Shown piece after piece: positions 1 to 7,586 of a stretch of DNA of 13,164 bases (positions are counted from its first letter, which is position 1; every line of letters starts with the position of its first letter). The position numbers and the translations under genes were made by a program. Origin of the DNA: DATNPH01 sp036703315 (GTDB lineage: Bacteria; Cyanobacteriota; Cyanobacteriia; Cyanobacteriales; Coleofasciculaceae); assembly GCA_036703315.1 (NCBI GenBank), contig DATNPH010000228.1, positions 1-13,164 on the forward strand, read 5' to 3'. Below the pieces are notes generated by a model. The model was not told the DNA's origin. It saw only the letters and a list, made by a program, of their open reading frames with translations, and made no database searches.

Positions 1-1220
1 GCCCGACGGACTCCACCTGCACGAGCGATCGCATCTTGTAACCTGGATGCATTATTCTTGTAGGAATCTTCTGTTAACACTTGTTGGATAGCGGCTCGAA
101 GCCTAGAGGCACTTAACCGGGACAAAGGCACGCTCTCTCCAGCTCCACTCCAAGCTAGACGTGCTGCAACTCCAGGTTGATCGTTGGTAATCGGAATCGC
201 TACCATCGGTACTCCATTAGTTAGGGATTCTAGAACAGTATTTAGCCCTGCATGGGTAATGGTGAGTGTAGTTTTTTTGAGCAGTTCTAGTTGGGGCGCA
301 TATCCGACAACTAGAGGCGAACCTGGTAGTCCAGGTAAAGATTCTGGGCTAAGTGCTCCTCCCAGAGAAATCACTAATTGAGCATCTAACCCGTCACAAG
401 CTGAAGCCATACATTGGAAAATCTCCTGCTGACGATTTTGTAAGGTTCCCATAGAGGCGTAAATGAGCGGTTGCCCAGTCAACTTTTGATATGGGAAAGA
501 AACGGGTTTCCGACTGGCTGAGTCATGGTACGGTCCCGTGAAATGAAAGTACTCAGGCAAATGCTGCCTTGGAAATTCAAACTCAGCAGGCTGTTGACTG
601 ACTTGAGCTAGTTGTGAGTAAGGTCTATAGTGGCGAGAGTACAGGGGCAAGTTGCACTGTCGGCGATACTCGTTCAACACCTTCCAAACTGGTTGTGTGA
701 GGCGATCGAGTAGAGCGTAACCGGCTCGATTGCGCAGACGCCCGAACCATGAGGTGTTATAACTCCAAGGGGTATAAATGGGCGGTACGCTGTCTTCCCG
801 ATTAAGTAGCACAGCGGAGCAAACGCTAACGAACGGAAGCTTTAGAAATTCTGCAACAGTCGCACCATCGGGTGAGATCTGATCCACCACAAGTGCCTCA
901 ACCCCGACTTCTCTCATCGCCTCCGAAGCTTCACGGAGGAACGTGGTTATCGTCTGTTGTAGCCAACTGATGCTGTAGCGCATTCCAGCCAAGCCGCTCA
1001 GTTTCCCCTGTTGGGTATCGCGTTGGGCTATCCACCCAGTTGGAAACTCAGACTCACCAATCGCCCGAAAGTCCAATCCGGCTGCCAGTGTCTGGGGTTG
1101 AGTATCGAGTATCCCGAATAGGGTGGCCCGATGACCGCGCCGTTGCAGTTCACGCCCCAACGGAAGCATAGTGTTGAGATGACCGGTTGATGCAGGACAG
1201 ATAATACCAAAGTGTGTCAT
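1..1220 (-). CDS. CrtX-like GT-B glycosyltransferase, copy 1 (3' end outside window)
   Basis: Translating the minus strand from the ATG at 1220 gives an open frame of 406 codons that runs off the left edge without a stop. By alignment with the neighbouring copy only about 17 codons are missing. The protein starts MTHFGIICPASTGHLNTML, the usual N-terminus of UGT/MGT-type glycosyltransferases. Near residues 322-350 it carries the donor-binding signature THAGLNT...GVPMVAIP...NDQP. In the family this binds a nucleotide sugar and transfers the sugar to a small, often lipophilic acceptor. Similarity to zeaxanthin glucosyltransferase (CrtX) suggests a carotenoid or other hydroxylated lipid, but the acceptor cannot be read from sequence. 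There is no signal peptide, so the protein is cytosolic or peripheral to the membrane. An AGAGG lies about 14 nt and an AGAAG about 5 nt upstream of the ATG. It follows copy 2 after a 98-bp spacer and is probably co-transcribed with it. Confidence 0.88.
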   Translation of the reverse strand, partial: MTHFGIICPASTGHLNTMLPLGRELQRRGHRATLFGILDTQPQTLAAGLDFRAIGESEFPTGWIAQRDTQQGKLSGLAGMRYSISWLQQTITTFLREASEAMREVGVEALVVDQISPDGATVAEFLKLPFVSVCSAVLLNREDSVPPIYTPWSYNTSWFGRLRNRAGYALLDRLTQPVWKVLNEYRRQCNLPLYSRHYRPYSQLAQVSQQPAEFEFPRQHLPEYFHFTGPYHDSASRKPVSFPYQKLTGQPLIYASMGTLQNRQQEIFQCMASACDGLDAQLVISLGGALSPESLPGLPGSPLVVGYAPQLELLKKTTLTITHAGLNTVLESLTNGVPMVAIPITNDQPGVAARLAWSGAGESVPLSRLSASRLRAAIQQVLTEDSYKNNASRLQDAIARAGGVRR

Positions 1221-1318
1221 CAGATCTTCTAAACCTCTAAACAGAGCAAGATACGAGGAACTTAAACTCTTGTCGTGGCAAGGAATTGAGGATTAAGTTA
1301 ATCATTGTGCCCAACTTT

Positions 1319-2590
1319 CTAAGAAAGAACTGGCTTCCCCGTAGATATCGCCTGTTCGATAATGTCAGCGGCTCGACGGACTCCACCTGCATGAGCGATC
1401 GCATCTTGTAACCTGGATGCATTATTTTTGTAAGAATCTTCTGTTAACACCCGTTGGATAGCGGCTCGAAGCCTAGGGGCACTTAACCGGGATAAGGGCA
1501 CAACCTCTCCAGCGCCACTCCAAGCTAGACGTGCTGCAATTCCAGGCTGGTCGTTGGCGATCGGAATTGCAACCATTGGCACCCCATTACTCAAGGATTC
1601 TAGGGTGGTATTCATACCCGCATGAGTGATGGTGAGCGTCGCTTTTTTGAGCAGTTCCAGTTGAGGCGCATAGCCGACAACTAGAGGCGAACCCGGCAAT
1701 TCTGGAAGAGATTCTGGACTAGCAGCCCCCCCTAGAGAAATGACTAACTGAGCATCTAATCCCACACATGCCCGAGCAATATCGTGAAAAACCCCCATCA
1801 AGCGATTTTGCGACGTTCCCATTGAGGCGTAAATCAGCGGTTGTCCGGTCAACTTTTCAAAGGGGAAAGCGACGGCTTCGCGGCTAGCTGAGTTATGGTA
1901 CGGTCCCGTAAAATGAAAGACTTTAGGCAAATGCTGTCTGGGGAATTCCAACTCAACAGGCTGTTGACTGATTTGAGCCAGTTGAGAATAAGAATCATTG
2001 GGACCAGAGTGTGGCGGTAACTTCCACTCTCGGCGATACTCAGCTATCACCTCTCGAATTGGTTGCGCGATGCGACTTAGCAACTGATAACCCGCTTGGT
2101 TGCGCAGACTTGCCCACCAAGCTGGACTATAGCCCCAAGGAGTGTTAAAAGGAGGAACACTGACATCCCGGTTCAGTGGCAGGGCACTGCACACGGTAAT
2201 GAAAGGAATATCTAGGAATTCGGCAACAGTCCCTCCCTCTGGTGAAACCTGATCTACCAGTAAAGCTTCTACACCAGCTTGTTTGAGGGCTTCTGGGGTA
2301 TGCCGAAGGATAGTAGCTGCCTGGCCCTTGAGCAAATTAACGGTATATCGCAATGCTGCTAGTCCCTTCAATTTCCCCAGTTCGGCAAACGATTCTACGA
2401 TCGCTCCCTTTGGAAACTCTTCCTCCGCAATTGCCCAAAAGTCCAATCCTGCTGCCCGTGTCCTGTGTTGTGCATCAAGAATTCCGAAAAGGGTGATGCG
2501 ATGACCACGTTGTTGCAGTTCGCGACCTAACGGGAGCATCGTGTTGAGGTGTCCAGTTTCTGCCGGACAGATAAGGCCAAAGTGGGTCAT
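1319..2590 (-). CDS. CrtX-like GT-B glycosyltransferase, copy 2 (complete)
   Basis: This is a complete 423-residue glycosyltransferase of the UGT/MGT group (GT family 1 type). The N-terminal acceptor half begins MTHFGLICPAETGHLNT. The C-terminal donor half contains ASMGTSQNR (255-263) and THAGMNT (322-328, with His323), followed by ESLSNGVPMVAIP and NDQP (346-349), the pocket for the nucleotide sugar. The ending, around AADIIEQAI...PVLS, resembles CrtX enzymes that glucosylate zeaxanthin. A start seven codons further upstream is possible, but I chose 2590 because it matches the start of copy 1 exactly and gives the family N-terminus. No strong ribosome binding site is visible. The 215-bp spacer on its 5' side holds two HIP1 sites (2704-2711, 2737-2744) and no recognisable promoter. 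Acceptor and product are not determined. A macrolide- or sterol-type glycosyltransferase role is the main alternative. Confidence 0.9.
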   Translation of the reverse strand: MTHFGLICPAETGHLNTMLPLGRELQQRGHRITLFGILDAQHRTRAAGLDFWAIAEEEFPKGAIVESFAELGKLKGLAALRYTVNLLKGQAATILRHTPEALKQAGVEALLVDQVSPEGGTVAEFLDIPFITVCSALPLNRDVSVPPFNTPWGYSPAWWASLRNQAGYQLLSRIAQPIREVIAEYRREWKLPPHSGPNDSYSQLAQISQQPVELEFPRQHLPKVFHFTGPYHNSASREAVAFPFEKLTGQPLIYASMGTSQNRLMGVFHDIARACVGLDAQLVISLGGAASPESLPELPGSPLVVGYAPQLELLKKATLTITHAGMNTTLESLSNGVPMVAIPIANDQPGIAARLAWSGAGEVVPLSRLSAPRLRAAIQRVLTEDSYKNNASRLQDAIAHAGGVRRAADIIEQAISTGKPVLS

Positions 2591-2805
2591 GAGATTTTCC
2601 CTACACAGCAATAATAGTTGATTGCTAATTGTTCTGTTGGAGCCATTACCATTAGCAAAAACCAGGATCTGAGTTGTGACGGATATTTACTCAAATAATA
2701 TTAGCGATCGCACCTACAGTTACCACATCCATTCAGGCGATCGCAATACCAAACAGCTGACTTGTGACCCCTGAGCCCCTCAACTGATTATCATCATCTA
2801 ACTGC

Positions 2806-3693
2806 TCACCGACGCACCCAACCATTCACCGTAAAGCGGCTGTCAGCAAAAGCTTGAGAAGGACAACTCACTGGCAAAACTTCGTGCAGGTAGCAGCTTT
2901 GGAAAAACACAATGCTATTATTTCGCGGTTCAACCGTTTTGAATGAATCGGCTTTGAAGTAACGGTTGTTCTCAATCCTAGTGTCGTAAATCAGCAATTC
3001 TCCTCCAGAGAATTGCTTAGGTTCTCGATAAAAATAGTAAACAAAAGTCAGTTCTCTAGTAGCTGTTTCTGGACTACCGTTATCGTTATGAATTTTGTAA
3101 TAATTACTATCCTTATGGACAGTCAACTGAGCTTCAATTGTAGAAATAGAAAATAAAGGAGCTCCTAATTTCCTAAGCACATCAGGGATAATTGCTCGAA
3201 TACGACTGACGATTAATTCAGAAAAATTGGGAAAGGTGTAGAGAACAAAAGAATTCCGATGATCTGGATAATACTCGGTGTTCGTTGTTGCCCCCGTAGA
3301 AACAAAGTCTGATTCCCGCTGCTTGGTATAGGTGAGTAGTTGCTCTTGTTCCTCCGGAGAAAGAAATTGATCTATTTGCACATATTGAGCAACCAAAACC
3401 TTAGTCGGTTGAGATTGCACCTGTGGGGCTTGCAAAAAAACTGGTGGTTCCGTGACAATAGCAACGAGGTTTTCACTTGGAAAGTACAGAGATGAACGAC
3501 CTCCGTCTAGAGACACCTGAAATAATTTAGTAACACCTGCTGCTTGAGTCTGGGAACGAGTGGCAAGCGCTGTCAACAGTTCATGCAACAGAGGTTCATC
3601 AGACTGGAGATAAATAGTGTATTGATGTCCTCCAGTCAGAAGAATCTGGACTTTTATAATCTTCAGATCGAACTGAGCAGTGATGAGTTGCAT
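2806..3693 (-). CDS. 2-oxoglutarate/Fe(II)-dependent oxygenase with extra N-terminal domain
   Basis: This 295-residue protein has a C-terminal half of the prolyl-4-hydroxylase-like 2OG-Fe(II) oxygenase fold. The iron-binding triad is visible as His202-x-Asp204 (in YKIHNDNG) and His270 (in CYLHEVLPV). Arg286 in DSRFTVNGW is the expected 2-oxoglutarate anchor. All catalytic residues are present, so it should be active in hydroxylating a protein or small molecule using O2 and 2-oxoglutarate. Residues 1 to about 95 form a separate beta-rich segment that I do not recognise, joined by a Gln/Pro-rich linker near 88-98. There is no signal peptide, so it acts in the cytosol. The start ATG has no clear Shine-Dalgarno sequence. 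It lies 56 bp downstream of the secreted-protein gene and upstream of the glycosyltransferases on the same strand, so co-transcription is plausible. Substrate unknown. Confidence 0.85.
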   Translation of the reverse strand: MQLITAQFDLKIIKVQILLTGGHQYTIYLQSDEPLLHELLTALATRSQTQAAGVTKLFQVSLDGGRSSLYFPSENLVAIVTEPPVFLQAPQVQSQPTKVLVAQYVQIDQFLSPEEQEQLLTYTKQRESDFVSTGATTNTEYYPDHRNSFVLYTFPNFSELIVSRIRAIIPDVLRKLGAPLFSISTIEAQLTVHKDSNYYKIHNDNGSPETATRELTFVYYFYREPKQFSGGELLIYDTRIENNRYFKADSFKTVEPRNNSIVFFQSCYLHEVLPVSCPSQAFADSRFTVNGWVRR

Positions 3694-3749
3694 TATAAAA
3701 ATCTAATGCAATAAGTGATAAATTCAGTTAATGATCACAACAACCCTAT

Positions 3750-4223
3750 CTAGTTGTAATGGTCTAGACTGCGCGACACCTTAGGGGATTTGAGATCTTG
3801 ACCAGCATATGTGCCCTCCCAGTAGGCTTCTCCATGATAGGTATGCCCCACAACACCCTTAAAGCCATATGATGCCAAGTAAAGGGCTTTTTTCTTATTT
3901 TGCTGAGCATCGTCAAGACAGCTGATTTGGTCAACAAGAGAGTGCTCAATGCTGTCATCGATCAACTGAATGTAGACTGTACAACGTGTCCACTGACTAG
4001 GGTCCGCACTGGAGAAGTCAACGTATGCATCAGTGACTACCACCTTGTTAGGGGTGGTGCTGACACATGATGTAAGGGCAACCTTAGCATCCGGGCTACC
4101 ACTTGTGATTTTTTTACCGCAACCATCTCCACTTGTCGCGGAGGAGACTGGAACGGCAGCCGTACTAGCTAATATAGCCAGTCCTGTAATAGTCGTGCCA
4201 AGCCGAAATTTACTTATACGCAT
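3750..4223 (-). CDS. Small secreted four-cysteine protein of unknown function
   Basis: I do not recognise this 157-residue protein. The N-terminus is a classical signal peptide: basic MRISKFR, a hydrophobic core at residues 8-24, and a likely cleavage near Ser-Ser-Ala29. This predicts export to the periplasm or beyond. The mature part of about 128 residues has four cysteines (35, 53, 81, 102), enough for two disulfides, which fits an extracytoplasmic location. It is rich in Ser, Thr, Asp and Tyr and has no further membrane segment. An AAGG lies about 12 nt upstream of the ATG. The gene is the first of four minus-strand genes and is divergent from the kinase-uridylyltransferase fusion. I see no enzyme motif, and the reading frame is supported mainly by the signal peptide and its length. 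Confidence 0.7.
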   Translation of the reverse strand: MRISKFRLGTTITGLAILASTAAVPVSSATSGDGCGKKITSGSPDAKVALTSCVSTTPNKVVVTDAYVDFSSADPSQWTRCTVYIQLIDDSIEHSLVDQISCLDDAQQNKKKALYLASYGFKGVVGHTYHGEAYWEGTYAGQDLKSPKVSRSLDHYN

Positions 4224-4556
4224 AAAGCTCGTACCCTTGCAGATGTGAAATTAATAGGTTTGCCAACCTTTCAAAACGTCATAAGTGATTGTTAAGGTTC
4301 AACAAAAAATAAACATCTAGCTAAAGTCTCAAATCTACTGAAACGAAATACATAAATTCCCTCTTACTTGCGGTAAGACAGCTAGTGCCGCTCCCTTGGA
4401 AGTCAAAAGTCAAAAGCCTTTGTGTTCGGGACGCTCTCTTCCCAAACCCTGTACAGTCAAGGCATAGCGCTTAGTTACAAGCCATCAAAAACGACTGTGT
4501 GACGTGTAGGAGTAGTGTTATTACTAAAGGGCGCGAAGATGGCAGGTTAAAAGTTC
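4224..4556. other. Divergent intergenic region (333 bp)
   Basis: This spacer separates the minus-strand secreted-protein gene from the plus-strand kinase fusion, so it must hold promoters for both. I could not fix either promoter. A small hairpin CTTAC-TTGCG-GTAAG lies near 4365-4380. The heptamer AGTCAAA occurs twice in tandem at 4401-4414. A three-codon open frame (ATG at 4539, TAA at 4548) sits just before the fusion gene. I see no conserved gene here. Confidence 0.6.
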
Positions 4557-6494
4557 ATGCAGATTTTTGTTCCGGGACGTCTGTGTCTATTTGGTGAACA
4601 TAGCGATTGGGCGGGAGGCTATCGCCGCCTCAATCCGGAGCTGAAAAAGGGCTATACACTACTCGTTGGTACCAATCAAGGACTTTATGCTGAGGTGAAG
4701 CCTCATCCAACTCAGCTAATTCTTCACACCTCCCTCAGCGACGGGACGCTTCAAGACTCTATTGAGCTGCCAATGGAGCGAAATGTTCTGCTTGCCGAAG
4801 CTCAAAAAGGCGGTTTTTTCAGTTATGCCGCTGGTGTTGCTTACCAATTTCTGACTCATTACCGTGTGCGCGGGCTTGAAATCGACAACTATTTGACAGA
4901 TTTGCCGATAAAAAAAGGGCTATCATCAAGTGCTGCACTCTGTGTTCTGGTAGCTCGTGCTTTCAATCGCGTGTATGACTTAAAGATGACAATCCGGGAC
5001 GAAATGGAGTTAGCATACCAGGGCGAAATCACGACACCGTCCCGTTGTGGGCGAATGGATCAGGCTTGTGCTTATGGCAACCGACCTATCATGATGAGCT
5101 TTGATGGCGATTCCGCTGCATGCATTGATGTCATCGAGCTAACCGTACCGAAAACTTTGTTCTTTGTCATCATAGATCTCGGTGCCAGCAAAGATACGCA
5201 GGAAATACTGAATAACCTGAATCAGTGTTATCCTTTCGCCGCGAACGAAGTACAGAGAAATGTTCAGAACTATCTCGGTTCCATCAGTTCTCAAATTACT
5301 CAGGAGGCGGTTGAAGCGTTGCAAAAGGGTGATGCTGCCAGGATTGGCGCACTCATGAAAAGAGCACAAGCAGAATTTGACAAGCATTTAACACCCGCTT
5401 GCCCATCACAATTAACAGCTTCCATCCTTCACAAAGTCCTCAATTATAAACCAATTCAACCCTATATCCTGGGTGGGAAAGGTGTTGGCTCTCAGGGGGA
5501 TGGCACGGCACAATTTATTGTTAAAGATGAGGAGAGTCAACGAAAAACTATCGAAATTATAGAGCGAGATTTTCCGCAGATGCAAGGTTTGAAATTGACG
5601 ATTCATGGCAATAGGCAAGTTCGCAAAGCTGTTATCCCAGCGGCTGGATTCGGTACCCGGATGTTCCCAGCTACAAAGGCTGTAAAAAAAGAATTTTTCC
5701 CAATTATTGATCAAGAAGGTAGAGCTAAGCCTGTAATTATGGCGATTGTAGAAGAAGCCGTCAGTGCTGGAATAGAAGAGATTGGCATTGTTGTGCAAAA
5801 AGGCGATCGCGCCCTTTTTGAGGATTTTTTTAAATCTCTACCCTCTCCAGAATTGTTCAACAAGCTATCCCCACAGAATCAGAAATACAGCGAGTATTTA
5901 CAAGATTTAGGACAACGAATTAAGATTCTGACGCAAGACGATCAAGAAGGCTTCGGTCATGCTGTCTTCTGTGCGAAAGACTGGGTAAACGATGAGCCAT
6001 TTCTACTTTTACTAGGCGATCATCTTTACGCCTCTAACAATGACATATCTTGTGCTAGCCAACTGTTGGATATTTACCGAAAAGTTGCTCAAAGTGTTAT
6101 TGGGTTGAGGGTAACACCAGCAGAAGTAATTCATCACTATGGTTGTGTTACCGGAATTTGGCAGGAGCAAGATTCTATTCTTTCAGCTACGCAAATTTAT
6201 GAAAAGCCCAACATTGAGTATGCACGAAAGCATCTTCATGTGGAGGGGATGAACGATGAGCATTTTTTGTCAATGTTTGGCATGTATGTGCTTGAGCCTA
6301 AAATCTTTGGCTATTTGCAAGAAGATATTAGTAATAATATCCGCGATCGCAATGAATTTCAGTTGACATCATGTCTTGACAGATTACGGCAGGAGCAGGG
6401 AATTACAGGCTATGTTGTAAATGGACAGTGTTTTGATACTGGATTACCAGATGTTTATCGGCAGACGATGATTGATTTTTTCAAAGCAGATTAG
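4557..6494 (+). CDS. Bifunctional GHMP sugar kinase / GalU-type sugar-1-phosphate uridylyltransferase
   Basis: This is a 645-residue fusion of two enzymes. Residues 1 to about 355 are a galactokinase-like GHMP kinase. It has motif 1 (VPGRLCLFGEHSD, 5-17), the ATP loop PIKKGLSSSAA (117-127), GRMDQ (165-169) with the likely catalytic Asp168, and a motif 3 loop GGKGVGSQGDG (306-316). Residues from about 357 form a GalU-type nucleotidyltransferase. It has VIPAAGFGTRMFPATKAVKKE (359-379), the metal-binding Asp488 in LLLGDHLY, EKP (549-551), FQLTSCLD (601-608) and FDTG (626-629). The predicted chain is free sugar plus ATP to sugar-1-phosphate, then plus UTP to UDP-sugar, in the cytosol. Galactose is the first guess; glucuronate, arabinose or another sugar is possible. 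An in-frame TAA at 4548 rules out ATG starts further upstream. No good ribosome binding site is seen. The domain order is opposite to that of the bifunctional fucokinase/GDP-fucose pyrophosphorylase enzymes. Confidence 0.9.
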   Translation: MQIFVPGRLCLFGEHSDWAGGYRRLNPELKKGYTLLVGTNQGLYAEVKPHPTQLILHTSLSDGTLQDSIELPMERNVLLAEAQKGGFFSYAAGVAYQFLTHYRVRGLEIDNYLTDLPIKKGLSSSAALCVLVARAFNRVYDLKMTIRDEMELAYQGEITTPSRCGRMDQACAYGNRPIMMSFDGDSAACIDVIELTVPKTLFFVIIDLGASKDTQEILNNLNQCYPFAANEVQRNVQNYLGSISSQITQEAVEALQKGDAARIGALMKRAQAEFDKHLTPACPSQLTASILHKVLNYKPIQPYILGGKGVGSQGDGTAQFIVKDEESQRKTIEIIERDFPQMQGLKLTIHGNRQVRKAVIPAAGFGTRMFPATKAVKKEFFPIIDQEGRAKPVIMAIVEEAVSAGIEEIGIVVQKGDRALFEDFFKSLPSPELFNKLSPQNQKYSEYLQDLGQRIKILTQDDQEGFGHAVFCAKDWVNDEPFLLLLGDHLYASNNDISCASQLLDIYRKVAQSVIGLRVTPAEVIHHYGCVTGIWQEQDSILSATQIYEKPNIEYARKHLHVEGMNDEHFLSMFGMYVLEPKIFGYLQEDISNNIRDRNEFQLTSCLDRLRQEQGITGYVVNGQCFDTGLPDVYRQTMIDFFKAD

Positions 6495-6507
6495 ACCCAT
6501 GAACTAT

Positions 6508-6586
6508 AGCAGTTCTCACTGGGATGGAATATAGAAATTCAGGGAAAGGCACAAGGGAGAAAATGGGAACCGCAGCAGTTCTCACT
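6508..6586 (+). repeat. Short direct repeat AGCAGTTCTCACT in convergent spacer
   Basis: The 13-mer AGCAGTTCTCACT occurs at 6508-6520 and again at 6574-6586, a 66-bp spacing, just after the stop of the kinase fusion. The intervening sequence is purine-rich and holds no gene. It may be the remnant of a duplicated or inserted fragment. Confidence 0.4.
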
Positions 6587-6643
6587 CCCCACTCCTTATT
6601 CCCTATTTTCAAAAATGCCTTGCGATTAAGGGCAATCTAACAA

Positions 6644-6779
6644 TAGACCTCTTGCAAAAGTCCTGCCTCTACCCCACCCCAGCCCTCCCCTTATAAAGGG
6701 GAGGGAGCTAGATTGCTTGCATCCCCCCTTTATAAGGGGGGCTAGGGGGGTAGAATTTATGAGTTTTGCAAGAGGTCTA
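6644..6779. mobile_element. MITE-like element with 16-bp perfect terminal inverted repeats
   Basis: The left end TAGACCTCTTGCAAAA (6644-6659) is repeated exactly in inverted form at 6764-6779, and pairing continues inward after one mismatch. The 136 bp contain no coding sequence. Inside are two perfect hairpins: 6683-6705 (10-bp stem around CCCTCCCCTT with an ATA loop) and 6723-6741 (8-bp stem CCCCCCTT with a TAT loop). The two halves also pair imperfectly with each other (6669-6705 with 6723-6753). The outermost bases are TA at both ends, consistent with a TA target duplication of the IS630/Tc1-mariner kind, though no longer duplication confirms it. It sits between convergent genes, 9 bp from the stop codon of the membrane protein, where it could also end transcription in both directions. 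Confidence 0.75.
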
Positions 6780-6788
6780 ATGCCTTAT

Positions 6789-7526
6789 CTATTTTGAGAA
6801 CTTTTTAGTGCTGCCACTCTTGCGCGACATCTGTTGAGTAATGATGCGCTCAACTAGGGCTTTGTGAGACAAAGGAATCGGCCAACTCCTTGTTGGAAAG
6901 AAGGGAAAACGTTGTTTGAGCCAAACAGTAAGGCTATTACCTTTTACTCCCTCCCATTGATAGGATGCAATTTGCTCCCACTTAATCAATTCCAACCGAG
7001 AGTAAATACCCTTTTCCCGAAGTTCCAATCCACTCAACCCAGCCCAGAACAAGTAAATTGCTAGTGACCAGTAAAAGATTAACTGGGATATATGTAGGTA
7101 ATACTCTAAGTTGCTATAACTCTTAATACTTCCATTTACGGCTAAGTTTATAAACACAACAGTTTGCAAAATTGCACTGAGAAAAAAAAGTACATCTGCA
7201 ATCAAAATAACTCTGTATGCTGAAGATCGCCCTAAATTCCACAGTAAAGAACCAGCTCGTCTCTTACGTCGAGACTCAGTAGCTAGGCTTATCCATAAAG
7301 CTATTGAAATTACAGCATAAAAGCCTATGGAACCGTAATTTCTCCAAGGCTCAGGAAGAAAAAGCAGAGCAAAAATGAAGGGGCATACAATTAAAAGGAA
7401 CGCCGTGAGAGTAAGCAAATTCCTCCAAGCGGCTTTCTTACTGATTGACGAACGGCTGATTGTATATCCTAGAGATAAGCCAACCCCAATAGGAATAATG
7501 AGCAATGCCCAAACTATATCTTGCAT
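6789..7526 (-). CDS. Polytopic membrane protein with C-terminal DUF5673-like domain
   Basis: This 245-residue protein has five likely membrane segments, near residues 4-22, 37-57, 65-82, 105-129 and 144-164, with a basic loop ESRRKRR at 84-90. The soluble C-terminus (about 167-233) reads LELREKGIYS...IKWEQIASYQWEG, followed by a strand pair and a helix. It resembles the conserved C-terminal domain known as DUF5673 in cyanobacterial membrane proteins; I make this assignment from memory of the pattern, without a search. No catalytic motif is visible and the function is unknown. It lies alone, convergent with the kinase fusion, with its stop codon almost touching the MITE-like element. No clear ribosome binding site was identified. 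Confidence 0.78.
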   Translation of the reverse strand: MQDIVWALLIIPIGVGLSLGYTISRSSISKKAAWRNLLTLTAFLLIVCPFIFALLFLPEPWRNYGSIGFYAVISIALWISLATESRRKRRAGSLLWNLGRSSAYRVILIADVLFFLSAILQTVVFINLAVNGSIKSYSNLEYYLHISQLIFYWSLAIYLFWAGLSGLELREKGIYSRLELIKWEQIASYQWEGVKGNSLTVWLKQRFPFFPTRSWPIPLSHKALVERIITQQMSRKSGSTKKFSK

Positions 7527-7586
7527 CTTGCTTTTCTTAAGGCAACAAGTGACAAATTCTAGTGAATGTCATATTTTACCTGCTTC

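Larger units (their letters stand above)
1..2590 (-). repeat. Tandem gene duplication, 1-1220 paired with 1371-2590
   Basis: The two glycosyltransferase genes lie head to tail. They align base for base with a constant offset of 1370 and no indel over all 1220 visible bases. My hand count gives about 292 identical residues of 406 (72%). Identity is uneven: about 88% over residues 1-40, 45% over 61-120, and 90% over 281-400. At the DNA level the first 120 bases differ at 7 positions from their partners, while 841-900 differ at 16 of 60. Confidence 0.92.

Noticed and set aside
1028..1422. Short minus-strand frames suggesting that glycosyltransferase copy 1 is broken
   Set aside because: Translating base by base from 1220 shows a single unbroken frame to position 1. 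The short frames are in other phases.
2591..2611. A start for glycosyltransferase copy 2 seven codons upstream
   Set aside because: The paralogue begins exactly at the MTHFG position, and the extra residues do not fit the family N-terminus.
4401..4414. Tandem heptamer AGTCAAA resembling cyanobacterial short tandem repeats
   Set aside because: Only two copies are present, too few to call a repeat array.
4539..4550. A three-codon leader frame before the kinase fusion
   Set aside because: Such tiny frames are expected by chance, and no ribosome binding site marks this one.
5412..5798. A 128-codon minus-strand frame inside the kinase-uridylyltransferase fusion
   Set aside because: The plus-strand frame has clear enzyme motifs across the same bases. 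The antisense protein is low-complexity and matches nothing I know.
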